40,844 nt of DNA from Bacteroidota bacterium (GCA_013298545.1 JAAFIA010000044.1:1-40844); one strand, 5' to 3'; positions 1 to 8,501 are shown, numbered from the stretch's first letter. Program-made: numbers and translations. Notes: a model not told the origin generated them from the sequence alone.

Positions 1-257
1 ATGCGTTCTGCGGTATTTTCCCAGGCGGTAACGCTCACCCAAGTCGTGTCTTTCACGAGTTCGCTTTGGCCGTTTTTAAATTGGCGATTGATGGCGATGG
101 AGATGCGGGCATACACTTTGCCACGCTCCGATTTTTTGAGTTCGGGAGCGCCGCCTAAACGTCCTACGAGTTGCACATAATTGTTAAGGTTGGCCTGATA
201 AGCAGGATTGAATGGTGGTGTTTGGGTGTTGTTGGTGTTTACTTGATTGCTTGTCAT
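1..257 (-). CDS. ssb: Single-stranded DNA-binding protein SSB (N-terminal part, runs off window)
   Basis: Read on the minus strand from an ATG at 257-255, the frame stays open to the window edge (85 codons). The product starts with a polar, Asn/Thr/Pro-rich stretch of about 25 residues. An OB-fold SSB start follows: NYVQLVGRLGGAPELKKSE, then ARISIAIN, then TTWVSVTAWE near residue 78, the typical beta-strand pattern of bacterial SSB. SSB coats single-stranded DNA in replication, repair and recombination. The N-terminal extension before the OB fold is longer than in E. coli SSB. The C-terminal acidic tail lies outside the window, so completeness cannot be judged. A CACCTTTG box upstream (350-357, minus) may be part of its promoter. 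Confidence 0.9.
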   Translation of the reverse strand, partial: MTSNQVNTNNTQTPPFNPAYQANLNNYVQLVGRLGGAPELKKSERGKVYARISIAINRQFKNGQSELVKDTTWVSVTAWENTAER

Positions 258-743
258 GATAAAAAAAATTAAAAGGTATAACTGAAAAAATTTGTGTCAA
301 GTAGCAAGCAACTGAGCCTAGGAAAACAGTGTCTGGCGATTTGACGGTGCAAAGGTGTGGCGGTTGTTTTGTTTTATTCGGTTAATAAGTATTTAGTTTC
401 GTTTGTAAGTGTTTGTAAACGTTTACTGTCGGTTATTGTCTTTAAATACGGGCATTTCAAGAGATAGGTGTGTTGGTCTTGTTTGTGAAATATTTGCATA
501 GGGGTAACACTTGATTCGTTTCGGTAGCTGTTTTTGGATAAGGCATTTTTCTAGGTTTGGCAAACAGTAAAGCAATCAGCATGGTAATTTAAAACACGGT
601 TGATTGTTTAATCATGGTTGGCCGCCGATGTAACTGCATAGTAAAAAGTGGAGCAGAACCCACTCCCGATTCATCGGAAAAACGGACAATTCAAACAGCA
701 CTAACACCCTACGATTATGAGTTCAGGATAACTGGGCGTTACT
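258..743. other. Long non-coding stretch upstream of ssb
   Basis: About 490 bases without a convincing gene. It is AT-rich with many TGTTTG/TTTGT runs and stops in all frames. Apart from the possible ssb promoter box I recognise nothing in it. Together with the decayed gene that follows, it looks like degenerated accessory DNA. Confidence 0.5.
350..357 (-). promoter_or_regulatory. Possible -7 promoter element for ssb
   Basis: On the minus strand this reads CACCTTTG followed by CACC, close to the Bacteroidota -7 consensus TAnnTTTG. It lies 93 bases upstream of the ssb start. I see no convincing TTTG-type -33 box at the expected distance, so this is tentative. Confidence 0.3.
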
Positions 744-831
744 GAGTTTTGTTTTTTTGGGGGAGGGGGATTTGATGGCGTAATCGGTGAATGGTTGTAT
801 TGTATTGTATTTACGAGTTATGGAAAAAATG
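744..831 (+). repeat. Diverged direct repeat, copy 1 (flanks decayed phage-type gene)
   Basis: The segment starting GAGTTTTG, with a G-rich tract and a core at 771-792 (TTTGATGGCGTAATCGGTGA plus two bases), recurs at 1127-1208 with one mismatch in the 22-base core. The resemblance continues through a TATTG-rich tail to TGGAAAAA-ATG. The two copies bracket the decayed Bro-type gene, which suggests a tandem duplication and deletion event. Confidence 0.6.
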
Positions 832-1082
832 CTTAAAGATGAAGGAAATGAAACAGTTACAACTTGTAACGTTTTGAAAATACGGGCCTCCAACAAATAC
901 ATTTCTCAAGCAACAAATCCTAAAGATTTTGAAGCAAGCAAAGAAGTGGCCCAGCAAGGTATCTATGTTGCCATAATAGGACTTAAGGAGTGGGAATCTA
1001 AAACGGGTAAAAGGTAGTAAGCCCGCTCAATGCTAAAGCAGCCTTAGGTATTGCTCAATCGAAAAAGAAGAAGGGTGCGTAA
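820..1082 (+). pseudogene. Decayed phage antirepressor (Bro-N/RhuM-like) gene remnant
   Basis: The frame from the ATG at 820 gives MEKMLKDEGNETVTTCN, like a segment of Bro/antirepressor-type proteins, and then jumps at once to the family's C-terminal region (ISQATNPKDFEASK ... WESKTGK). Intact relatives, as I recall them, have well over 100 residues between these parts, so there is a large internal deletion. The frame ends at a TAG at 1015-1017, just after a run of four A. Adding one A continues the reading as KVVSPLNAKAALGIAQSKKKKGA to a TAA at 1080-1082, which matches the usual family ending. The remnant is therefore 5'-truncated or internally deleted, and frameshifted. Family members are phage- or plasmid-associated DNA-binding proteins. 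Recognition is from memory of the family, without an alignment. Confidence 0.7.
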
Positions 1083-1126
1083 AAAAAGAATTTTCCCATC
1101 TCGCCCGTCAGCGAACCCAGCATATC

Positions 1127-1208
1127 GAGTTTTGCTTCTGGGGGTGAGTATATTTGATGGCGTAATTGGTGAATAATGGGTTGATTGGATAGTATTGGAA
1201 AAATGTAT
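1127..1208 (+). repeat. Diverged direct repeat, copy 2
   Basis: Second copy of the segment at 744-831; the 22-base core lies at 1153-1174 with a single C-to-T change. It follows the stop of the decayed phage-type gene by 44 bases. Confidence 0.6.
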
Positions 1209-1250
1209 AAGTTTGAAAAATATGATTTTAAATAAGTACAATTAAACTTG

Positions 1251-1295
1251 CGTCAATTGTGTGGAATTTGGGGGAATTGACGAAAGTTTGTTTCG
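1251..1295. other. Stem-loop pair upstream of the possible cassette
   Basis: CGTCAATT (1251-1258) pairs perfectly with AATTGACG (1275-1282) across a 16-base loop. A second small hairpin CGAAA/TTTCG follows directly at 1281-1295. The structure ends 12 bases before the GTTATAACC core at 1307. It has no T-run, so it is not an ordinary terminator. It may be what is left of a recombination site belonging to an upstream cassette. Confidence 0.4.
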
Positions 1296-1439
1296 CCAAT
1301 AAACAAGTTATAACCAATGGTAAAAACACCCAATGTGTAACCAAATACAAATTAGAGAAAACTTAAAGACAAAGCAATTAATAACCATTTATATAGAATT
1401 AATAAAATCCTATTTTATACCTGATTAAAAAATGACAAT

Positions 1440-2144
1440 ATGAAACATATATTTGACGAAATCGAAAAAATCAACGCTGGACAAAACTTTTATAATATTA
1501 AAACAAGCCCCATAAGTAAAAAAATATTTTTGAGGCCAATTGCTAAAGCACAAACCTTTTTGAATAACAAATTTCCTATAGAATTTCAGGAGTTTTATTC
1601 GAGTACAATAGATTTAGATTTTCATTTAATTGGTCCTAGAGACAGATTGGGCTACGAACCAGGTCTGGTTAAAATCGTTTGGTTAAAGAGAATGTTTGAT
1701 GATTTTAAAAAAAATCCAGAACCACTAACTGAGGAGCAAGAAAATTTCATTAAAGTCAAAGCATCTTACCCTTTTTCAAAATGTTTTCCTTATGAATTCT
1801 ATGATTATCAATTATTCAATGAAGTTACACGACAAAAATTATTTATTGATATTGAAGGTACAGGTAATGCAATATTCGTTGACTTTTATACGCAGAATGA
1901 AAAAGGTTACGCATTAAAATTCTTTGCTGTAAGAAACCCTGAACATATATCTGAAATTAACTTAACACTAACCGAATTTTTAAATTACTTTATTTACTTT
2001 GGCATCACTGACTACTGGTTTTTTGCTTTCATTAATAATGATTTTTGCTCATTAACCGATATCGACCAAATAAAAAAAGATTTTGGCAAACTAAGTACTC
2101 ACAAACAAAAAATTGAGGAACTTGAGAGATTGATAAAAGTCTGA
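1440..2144 (+). CDS. Hypothetical protein, possibly SUKH/SMI1-KNR4-like
   Basis: A 234-residue soluble protein with no signal peptide or membrane segment, starting at an ATG in AT-rich DNA. Residues ~33-50 (FLNNKFPIEFQEFYSS) resemble the early PxEFxEFY-type motif of SMI1/KNR4 (SUKH) proteins, many of which are immunity proteins of contact-dependent toxins. A later GNAIFVDF segment resembles the GD/GN...DF strand of the same fold. The match is weak and no toxin gene is adjacent. The C-terminus is a Lys/Glu-rich helix. The gene sits between attC-like core sites at 1307 and 2327, so it may be the payload of a mobile gene cassette. Codon use is clearly more AT-rich than in the aminopeptidase or receptor genes downstream, consistent with recent acquisition. 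Confidence 0.6.
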   Translation: MKHIFDEIEKINAGQNFYNIKTSPISKKIFLRPIAKAQTFLNNKFPIEFQEFYSSTIDLDFHLIGPRDRLGYEPGLVKIVWLKRMFDDFKKNPEPLTEEQENFIKVKASYPFSKCFPYEFYDYQLFNEVTRQKLFIDIEGTGNAIFVDFYTQNEKGYALKFFAVRNPEHISEINLTLTEFLNYFIYFGITDYWFFAFINNDFCSLTDIDQIKKDFGKLSTHKQKIEELERLIKV

Positions 2145-2200
2145 AAATAAAAACTAAAAAGCACAGTTCACAAGATAATGATAAATGGCAGGAACCACTG

Positions 2201-2334
2201 GTTATAACAGCACCTACCCAAAAGGCGGGGTTTCGTGTTCCAAAGACCGTTTTGTGGGTAATCAAACATTAGTTTTTCAAACCAAGTTTTGTGGTAAAAG
2301 TCCCGCCCTTCGGGTAGCTGCAAAACGTTAAACC
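2201..2334. repeat. attC-like imperfect palindrome after the cassette gene
   Basis: The left arm GTTATAAC (2201-2208), GCACCTACCC (2210-2219) and GGCGGG (2224-2229) mirrors the right arm CCCGCC (2302-2307), GGGTAGCTGC (2312-2321) and GTTAAACC (2327-2334). The middle is variable. Length (134 bases), long imperfect pairing and a terminal GTTRRRY match integron attC sites, and it follows a promoterless single gene in the usual position. The left core does not fit the RYYYAAC rule exactly, and no integrase is in the window. I read it as an attC-like cassette end typical of Bacteroidota accessory genes. Confidence 0.5.
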
Positions 2335-2445
2335 ATTAAAACAAAAAGCACCAGCAGAATTCAAAAAATCATATTTTTAAATCAACCAAAAGCCACAAAA
2401 CAATACCTTGCAAATACCAAACAAGTAAAACAACAAACCCAAACC

Positions 2446-3258
2446 GTGGCCAGATTACTATTCCTCTTCTTTGCCTTTATACTCACCCAAGCGCAAGCCA
2501 ACCCTGCAACAGATTCAACCAAACTCCATCTCGATGGCTATTGGGTTTTGGCAGATGGTCGTTATGCGCATGAAATAAAAGCAAACAATCACGGTTGTCC
2601 AACACCCGATGCCTGGCACACGCCTTATGCACTCGGAAGCCATCTTTATTTTCACGGAGATAGCGTTTCCTTGTTTCGCTATCCCTATCAGTATTATGGC
2701 ACGTTTAAGTATCACATTCAATTAGGTGTCTTGTATGTAACCGCTAATCACTTGTTAGCCGATCAGTTTGGCATTCGCAAAGCTGAAAGCGATACTTTGC
2801 TGTTGCAGTTTGAAGAAAAGATCAATGTAAACTGCTTCTTATCTGCCGAAGCAAGGTATAAGCCGTTTAAACCAGATGCACTAGTGATCGAAAAACTCAC
2901 GAAAGATTCTGTTTCGTTTGAGTCATTGATTGGTCAGTGGTGGTATTTGAGAAAGCAAATAAGTACAGAAGATGGTTCCGAACCACAAGTCTTAAACTAT
3001 CCGAAAGGGATGCCAGATTCCATTTTCGTTTCTTCCGAAATCATCCATCGGAATGGCAATCATCCATTTGTGGCGTTGGACTTGAACAAGCGAATCGTAA
3101 ACATGTATTTCAAAGATCCGGCAGCTTATTCGTTTCGGTTGCAACCAGAATTCAAAAAAGATGACATCCTCTTTGCACGTTTTGCCGATTACAGGAAGTA
3201 TGGAGGCGGTTTAGATACCAGTTATTTTGAGGTAATTTATTACTCGCAAGGCCAGTAA
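2446..3258 (+). CDS. Secreted hypothetical protein (possible tandem lipocalin-like domains)
   Basis: Starts at a GTG. The product has a clear Sec signal peptide (LLFLFFAFILTQAQA, cleavage near residue 18) and no lipobox Cys, so the 270-residue protein is probably periplasmic or exported. The mature part shows two regions beginning with a GYW/GQWW-type motif (LDGYWVLADG near residue 29 and LIGQWWYLRK near residue 162). Each is followed by alternating polar and hydrophobic strands, reminiscent of the lipocalin-like beta-sandwich repeats common in Bacteroidota. No catalytic motif is visible. A TACCTTG box about 40 bases upstream resembles a -7 promoter element, which suggests its own transcript. 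Function unknown. Confidence 0.65.
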   Translation: MARLLFLFFAFILTQAQANPATDSTKLHLDGYWVLADGRYAHEIKANNHGCPTPDAWHTPYALGSHLYFHGDSVSLFRYPYQYYGTFKYHIQLGVLYVTANHLLADQFGIRKAESDTLLLQFEEKINVNCFLSAEARYKPFKPDALVIEKLTKDSVSFESLIGQWWYLRKQISTEDGSEPQVLNYPKGMPDSIFVSSEIIHRNGNHPFVALDLNKRIVNMYFKDPAAYSFRLQPEFKKDDILFARFADYRKYGGGLDTSYFEVIYYSQGQ

Positions 3259-3438
3259 GCCGCTTGCCCATTGCCAGCTACATCGTCTTTTAGCCCCCAA
3301 ACGGAGCAGCTTCCCCACCATTCACCGCCCCAAAACCCCCTTTCGTCTTCCGCAAGTCCCGCTTGGCCCAAAGACGGATTTTGCGTGCAAAGATTCCTTA
3401 AACTTGCGCGTTCTGTTTTGAACCGAAAACCAATTGCA

Positions 3439-5886
3439 ATGAAACGTTTTTATATGCTCTCGCTTGCTGTTTTGGCAAGCACTTCTTTGTTTGCTCAGTT
3501 TGTGGGCAACGGTGGCGAAGCCCAAGGCGTGCGCGCGTACCTCAACGATAACGCTTGGGCGCCGCGCGAACACCATGTCGATTTTCTGCACATGCGTCTT
3601 GAAATCAATTTCGATGTGGCGCAAGGACTGGTGAAAGGAAAAGTAACGCACCGCTTTACGCCGCTGCAACAACAAGTAGATTCCATCTGGCTCGATGGGC
3701 CGGGCATCCGCATTCTCGAAGCTTCGTTGAATGGCAAGGCCGTGAGCTACCGCACCGAAGCGCAAGGCACTTGGGTGAAAACCGGACGCACGCTGACTTG
3801 GGGCGAAAAAGATAGTTTGCAAGTGGTGTATGAAGCCAATCCGCGTAAAGGCTTGTATTTTATTGGCTGGAACGATCCGGCTGGAATTTGTCGCAAACAA
3901 ATTTGGAGCCAGGGCCAAGGCATCGACAACCGCAATTGGATTCCGTTTTACGACGAGATGAATGATAAAATCACGACCGAAATGATTGTTACGTTTGATG
4001 CGAAATACAAAGTGCTTTCAAACGGGTTGAAGATAAAAGAGAAAGACAATAAAGACGGTACCAAAACATGGCATTACCGCATGAGTAAACCATCGCCGCC
4101 TTACTTGGTGATGTTGGGCATTGGCGATTACGAAATCAAACAAACGAAATCGAAATCCGGTGTGCCGATGAATTTGTACTACTATCCCGAATGGAAAGAT
4201 CGGGTAGAGGCCACGTATCGGTATAGCGAACAGATGGTCGATTTTTTTGAAGCTGAGATTGGTGTGAATTATCCGTGGGAATCGTATTCGCAAATTCCGG
4301 TGCAGGAATTTATGTATGGTGCAATGGAAAATACAACGGCAACTGTTTTTGGCGACTTTTTATTTGTGGACGAACGCTCAGAACTCGACCGCGCGTATGT
4401 GGGCGTGAATGCGCACGAGCTGGCGCACCAATGGTTTGGCGATTATGTAACCGCGCGTAGCGATGCGCACCATTGGTTGCAAGAAAGTTTTGCAACGTAT
4501 TACAACATGATGTTTGAACGCGAAGTGTATGGCGCAGATTATTTCGACTGGGCGCGCTTCAACGGACAAACGGCTTCGGTTGCGGAGACCAAGAAAAATT
4601 TATTTCCGGTAGCGCACAGCGAAGCGGGTTCTACACGTCATTACCCCAAAGGTGCGTTTGTGTTGAACATGTTGAAAAATGTGTGCGGCGGACGCGAGGC
4701 GTACAACAAAGCCATCAAATATTATTTGCAAAAACATCCTTACGGCAATGTCGATTCGCATGATTTGCTGGTGGCGTTTCACGAAACCTTGGGCTTGTCG
4801 CTCGATTGGTTCTGGGACGAATGGATTTACCGCGGTGGCGAACCGATGTACAACGTAACGGCAACGGATATGACGGGCAGCAATGGCAAACGCCAAACAC
4901 GTTTTACCGTGGAGCAAGTGCATTCGATGAGCGAAACGGTTGGCTTATTTAAAATGCCGATTTGGTTTGAAGTGCATTATGCCGACGGTACATCGGAACG
5001 TCAGCAAGCATGGATCGAAAAGGTAAACCATACGGTTGATGTGCCAAACAATGCGGGAAAGAAAATTTCGTACGTCTTGTTTGATCCGAACAACGAAGTG
5101 ATGAAAACGGTAAATTTTGTAAAACCCGTAGAATGGTTGAAAAATCAGGCGGTACAAGCCAAGTCGATGCTCGATCGCCGCGATGCGCTTGTGGCGATGC
5201 GCGAGTTGCCGCTCGACGAAAAACGCAATGTCTTGATTGCGGCGTATGGCCATGAAAAATTTCATGCACCGAAAGGCGAAATTATTTCGCAACTCATCAC
5301 CGATACCGATCCGGCTGCGCTCGCGCTCCTGCGCAATGCGTGTGCCGATAACGATGCGAATGTGCAAAAAGCGGTCTTGAGCAGCACCACCAAAATCAAC
5401 AAAACCTTGTTGGCCGATTATGAAAAATTGCTGCAATCGAAATCGTACGAAGTGGTTGCGTCGGCCTTGGAACAATTGTGTTTTGAGTTTCCAGAAAATA
5501 CCAACCGCTATTTAGACATGACGAAAGGTGTTACCGGAACAGCAGGACGCAACGTAGAAATAAAATGGCTCGAAGTAAAAGCGGGAGCAAGCAACGATGC
5601 CGATGCGTTAAACAAATTGGTGGCGTATGCAAATGAATCGTACGAATTTAGAACACGCGTGAATGCCGCGCAAGCCTTGAAGCGGTTGAATTTCTGCAAC
5701 GAGCAATTGGTGAAAAATTTAATGCAAGCCGTATTCAGTGCCAATACGCGTTTGGCGAATCCATGTGTTGAAACCTTGCGTCATTTTTATGGACAAGCGC
5801 AGTACCGCCGCATGATTGGCGAATTTTTAGATCGCCAGAAATGGAAGCCTTGGGAGAAAAAAATTGTGTCGCGCATTACTGGTTAA
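3439..5886 (+). CDS. Secreted M1-family zinc aminopeptidase
   Basis: Removes N-terminal residues from peptides; the signal peptide (MKRFYMLSLAVLASTSLFAQ) places it in the periplasm or outside. I chose the ATG at 3439 because the longer in-frame start at 3271 adds 56 residues before a perfect signal peptide. The hallmarks are present: the substrate-binding GAMEN motif at residues 294-298, and the zinc site HELAH at 326-330 with the third ligand Glu at 349 (HExxH-18-E). The N-terminal beta-sandwich (to ~residue 200) precedes the catalytic domain, and a helical, HEAT-like C-terminal region spans ~570-815. Length (815 aa) is normal for secreted Bacteroidota M1 enzymes. It is a single gene closed by a strong terminator. 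All key residues are intact. Confidence 0.93.
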   Translation: MKRFYMLSLAVLASTSLFAQFVGNGGEAQGVRAYLNDNAWAPREHHVDFLHMRLEINFDVAQGLVKGKVTHRFTPLQQQVDSIWLDGPGIRILEASLNGKAVSYRTEAQGTWVKTGRTLTWGEKDSLQVVYEANPRKGLYFIGWNDPAGICRKQIWSQGQGIDNRNWIPFYDEMNDKITTEMIVTFDAKYKVLSNGLKIKEKDNKDGTKTWHYRMSKPSPPYLVMLGIGDYEIKQTKSKSGVPMNLYYYPEWKDRVEATYRYSEQMVDFFEAEIGVNYPWESYSQIPVQEFMYGAMENTTATVFGDFLFVDERSELDRAYVGVNAHELAHQWFGDYVTARSDAHHWLQESFATYYNMMFEREVYGADYFDWARFNGQTASVAETKKNLFPVAHSEAGSTRHYPKGAFVLNMLKNVCGGREAYNKAIKYYLQKHPYGNVDSHDLLVAFHETLGLSLDWFWDEWIYRGGEPMYNVTATDMTGSNGKRQTRFTVEQVHSMSETVGLFKMPIWFEVHYADGTSERQQAWIEKVNHTVDVPNNAGKKISYVLFDPNNEVMKTVNFVKPVEWLKNQAVQAKSMLDRRDALVAMRELPLDEKRNVLIAAYGHEKFHAPKGEIISQLITDTDPAALALLRNACADNDANVQKAVLSSTTKINKTLLADYEKLLQSKSYEVVASALEQLCFEFPENTNRYLDMTKGVTGTAGRNVEIKWLEVKAGASNDADALNKLVAYANESYEFRTRVNAAQALKRLNFCNEQLVKNLMQAVFSANTRLANPCVETLRHFYGQAQYRRMIGEFLDRQKWKPWEKKIVSRITG

Positions 5887-5903
5887 AAAGACGATTTGAA
5901 GCA

Positions 5904-5940
5904 ATGCCCGTTCATGAATTTGAACGGGCATTTTTTTTTT
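5904..5940 (+). terminator. Rho-independent terminator of the M1 aminopeptidase gene
   Basis: ATGCCCGTTCA pairs perfectly with TGAACGGGCAT across a six-base loop (TGAATT), followed by a run of ten T. It begins 18 bases after the stop codon. Confidence 0.93.
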
Positions 5941-5965
5941 ACAACGTTGGATTCAAAAATTCAGT

Positions 5966-5973
5966 TACATTTG
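5966..5973 (+). promoter_or_regulatory. Promoter -7 box (TACATTTG) of the B12-riboswitch transcript
   Basis: TACATTTG matches the Bacteroidota -7 consensus TAnnTTTG exactly and lies just before the riboswitch. A GTTGG at 5946-5950 could supply the -33 TTG, though the 16-base spacing is shorter than usual. Confidence 0.5.
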
Positions 5974-5979
5974 CGGCGG

Positions 5980-6143
5980 TTATGGTTTTTGCAAGCTTGC
6001 CTTGCAGAATTAAAAGGGAATCTGGTGTAAATCCAGAACAGTTCCCGCTGCTGTAAGCCTCATTTTTTTGCTGCATAATGTCACTGTTTATTACCAAACA
6101 AACGGGAAGACGCAAGCAAGAGAGGCGAGTCAGAAGACCTGCC
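5980..6143 (+). ncRNA. Cobalamin (B12) riboswitch
   Basis: Contains the family's conserved blocks in order: GGGAA...GGTGTAAATCC...ACAGTTCCCGCTGCTGTAAGC (6015-6058), then a variable helix, then GGGAAGACGCAAGC, and the closing B12 box GTCAGAAGACCTGCC (6129-6143). Adenosyl- or other cobalamins bind this leader RNA and normally shut off the downstream gene, here the BtuB-like outer-membrane receptor. A terminator-like hairpin with a T-run follows (6182-6229), suggesting control by premature termination. Confidence 0.95.
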
Positions 6144-6181
6144 AAAACCGCTAAACCTAACGATGCTTTCGGGTAAAAAGC

Positions 6182-6229
6182 AGGTAGGTGAAAGAAAGTG
6201 ATATTTCTTTTTCCTGTCTTTTTTTATGT
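6182..6229 (+). promoter_or_regulatory. Likely riboswitch expression platform (terminator hairpin)
   Basis: AGGTGAAAGAAA pairs, with a few G-U or mismatched positions, with TTTCTTTTTCCT across GTGATA. An outer CAGG/CCTG clamp lies around it, and CTTTTTTTA follows. It sits between the B12 box and the receptor start codon, where a cobalamin-dependent terminator would be expected. Confidence 0.55.
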
Positions 6230-6254
6230 GGGCATTGGATGTTAAACCTAAAAA

Positions 6255-8441
6255 ATGGTTGCAACCATGAACATGAAGTACAACACAACAAAACAGTTTA
6301 TTGCAGCAACGCTCTTGTTGAGTGGCACCGCAATGGCGCAAGACACACTCGCGCCCAAACAATTGAAAGAAGTAACGATTACCGCCAATCGCTACGAACA
6401 AAATCCACTCGATGTGCCGCGCAGCGTTACCGTACTCACGGGCGATTCTATTCGCAACAGTGGCGTAAACACATTGCCCGAGTTACTAGCGCAACAAGAA
6501 GGTTTATTTGTCATGGGTACAAACCAAAATCCCGGACAATTGCAAACGCTTTATACACGTGGTGCAGGACCAAATCAAACCTTAATTCTGATTGATGGGG
6601 TGCGTATTTCCGATCCTTCGTCGCCTGACAATGGTTTGGATTTGAATGAACTTTCGCTTGCCGCGATTGATCGCATTGAAATTGTGCGTGGCTCGCATAG
6701 TACCTTGTATGGTTCTTCGGCTATTGGTGGCGTGATCAACATTGTTACCAACAAAGCGAATGCAGAGCCGGGCGTGCGTGTGAATGCGCAAGTGATGCAA
6801 GGAACAATTGGTGCTGGAACCTTGCAAGTGGGCGGACAAGTGGGCGTAAACTACACACACAAATCGGGCTTTTATGTTGGATTGACGGGGCTTGGTGGTT
6901 TTACAAATGGTTTTGATGCTACGTTAGACACGGTTTCTAATCCACAAACATTTTTGGAAAAGAACCGCGACAAAGATGGTTTCATGCGCACAGATGCGAT
7001 GGGGAAATTGGGTTTTAAAAACGAAAAATTGGATGTGTATGCGTCGGGTCGTATGATTCATTACCGCACAGATATTGATAAAGGTGCGTACAACGACGAT
7101 GCGAATTATGTAGCCGATTTTCAACGCCAGTTGTTTACTTATGGTGCGGCGTATCGCTTCAACGACCAGTTTTCGATTTCATACATTGGTGGTTCAACGG
7201 TGATGAATCGCGAAGTCGAGGACGATAGTTCGCAGATTGCAGACGATGGAACAACTGACCAAACGTATTTTAAGGCGAAGTATTCGGGTGGCAATACAAC
7301 GAATGAGTTGTTGGCGAATTACAAACGTAAAGGATTGAGTGTTGTAGCGGGTGGAAGTTTATTTTCGGAAGCCATGAGTGCCGAAACGTATTATTATTCA
7401 AACGGATTTTTTGGTGTTTATGAATCGCGTACAAACCTCGATTCGCTCGACATTAAGGTCAATACATTATCGGCATTCATTCATGCCGATTTGGGTGGCG
7501 AACTGATCAACGATAAGTTATCGCGTTTTCGTTTGGGTCTTGGTTTTAGAAATGTAACACACGATTTGTTTGGCAATACATTTACATGGGAAATTGCACC
7601 TTCGGTAAAAGTATCGGAGTCTTCGCTTGTTTATGGTGCTGTATCTACCGGATTCAATGCTCCTTCGTTGTATCAATTGTATTCGCCGGAAAAAGATTTT
7701 ACGTCTAATATCACCCGTGGTAATAAAAAACTCAATCCTGAAAAATCGCTGTCTTATGAGTTAGGCATCAAGCAACAACTTACTGAGGGTTTGAGTATTG
7801 GTATTTCTTATTTCCATACAACGTTAGAAAATGCGATTGATTATGTGTATCTCTGGGATGGCACACGTCCAATTGATTCCCTGTCGTATCTCGATTATCG
7901 TGGCGATACCTATTTGAATGTTGGCCGCTCCATCAACCAAGGTGTTGAGTTTTCGGCTACGCTGAAACTTTCTGCTAAAGTTACGTTTATGGGCAATGTG
8001 AGTTTGGTGAGTGGCCGTTTGGTTTATCATTCCGATGGATTTGATACAACACATACGCATGGCAATCAAGCGCAATTGTATTCCAATGGTGTTTTCATTA
8101 CCAAAGAAATTGAAACGGCTGGTTTGGTGCGCCGCCCGAATACAGGAAACTTTACCTTGATTTATACACCGATCTCCAAATTGCGTTTTACACTTCAAGC
8201 GCGTTATGTAGGCACACGAAGCGATGTGTATTATTCTTCACAACTCGGTCCTTTTGGCGCATTGGCCACACGTCCGGTTGGCGATTTCACATTGATTGGT
8301 GCAGGAGCGCGTTATCAGATTGGCAAATATTTAGCAGCGCAAGTACGTGTAGATAATATCTTTGATATAAAGTATAGCGAGATTTATGGCTATTCGACAC
8401 GTGGGCGCAGCATTTTTGTTAACCTCAATTTTTCGCTCTAG
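6255..8441 (+). CDS. btuB: BtuB-like TonB-dependent outer-membrane receptor
   Basis: A 728-residue outer-membrane transporter, probably for vitamin B12 or a corrinoid, judging by the cobalamin riboswitch directly upstream. After a signal peptide ending in GTAMAQ comes a TonB-box region (KEVTITANR) and the plug domain with its hallmark segments: PELLAQQEGLFV, YTRGAGPNQTLILIDGVR, IDRIEIVRGSHSTLYGSSAIGGVINIVT. The rest is a beta-barrel with alternating aromatic strands, ending in the outer-membrane C-terminal pattern FVNLNFSL. Several start codons are possible (6255, 6267, 6273); the ones at 6267 or 6273 give a more standard signal peptide. It is a single gene closed by a bidirectional terminator, with no other B12 genes beside it. 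Confidence 0.9.
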   Translation: MVATMNMKYNTTKQFIAATLLLSGTAMAQDTLAPKQLKEVTITANRYEQNPLDVPRSVTVLTGDSIRNSGVNTLPELLAQQEGLFVMGTNQNPGQLQTLYTRGAGPNQTLILIDGVRISDPSSPDNGLDLNELSLAAIDRIEIVRGSHSTLYGSSAIGGVINIVTNKANAEPGVRVNAQVMQGTIGAGTLQVGGQVGVNYTHKSGFYVGLTGLGGFTNGFDATLDTVSNPQTFLEKNRDKDGFMRTDAMGKLGFKNEKLDVYASGRMIHYRTDIDKGAYNDDANYVADFQRQLFTYGAAYRFNDQFSISYIGGSTVMNREVEDDSSQIADDGTTDQTYFKAKYSGGNTTNELLANYKRKGLSVVAGGSLFSEAMSAETYYYSNGFFGVYESRTNLDSLDIKVNTLSAFIHADLGGELINDKLSRFRLGLGFRNVTHDLFGNTFTWEIAPSVKVSESSLVYGAVSTGFNAPSLYQLYSPEKDFTSNITRGNKKLNPEKSLSYELGIKQQLTEGLSIGISYFHTTLENAIDYVYLWDGTRPIDSLSYLDYRGDTYLNVGRSINQGVEFSATLKLSAKVTFMGNVSLVSGRLVYHSDGFDTTHTHGNQAQLYSNGVFITKEIETAGLVRRPNTGNFTLIYTPISKLRFTLQARYVGTRSDVYYSSQLGPFGALATRPVGDFTLIGAGARYQIGKYLAAQVRVDNIFDIKYSEIYGYSTRGRSIFVNLNFSL

Positions 8442-8458
8442 TGAGTTGAAAAATTAAT

Positions 8459-8498
8459 CCTAAAAAAAGCGACTCAAAAATGAGTCGCTTTTTTTAGG
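8459..8498. terminator. Bidirectional terminator between btuB and the NTF2-like lipoprotein gene
   Basis: An 18-base perfect stem (CCTAAAAAAAGCGACTCA with its complement) around a four-A loop, with A- and T-runs on the two sides. It can stop transcription arriving from both converging genes. Confidence 0.95.
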
Positions 8499-8501
8499 GC
8501 A

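Noticed and set aside
787..1017. Open frame of 76 codons as an intact small gene
   Set aside because: It joins two distant segments of a longer protein family and its true C-terminus continues in another frame after a one-base loss; it is a pseudogene.
3271..3438. 56-residue N-terminal extension of the M1 aminopeptidase
   Set aside because: It would bury a perfect signal peptide inside the protein; the ATG at 3439 is the natural start.
3322..3918. 198-codon minus-strand frame inside the aminopeptidase gene
   Set aside because: It is a shadow of a well-supported M1 gene, with no recognisable domain or upstream signal.
6081..6401. Minus-strand open frame opposite the B12 riboswitch
   Set aside because: It covers the aptamer and the receptor start, and its translation is not protein-like.
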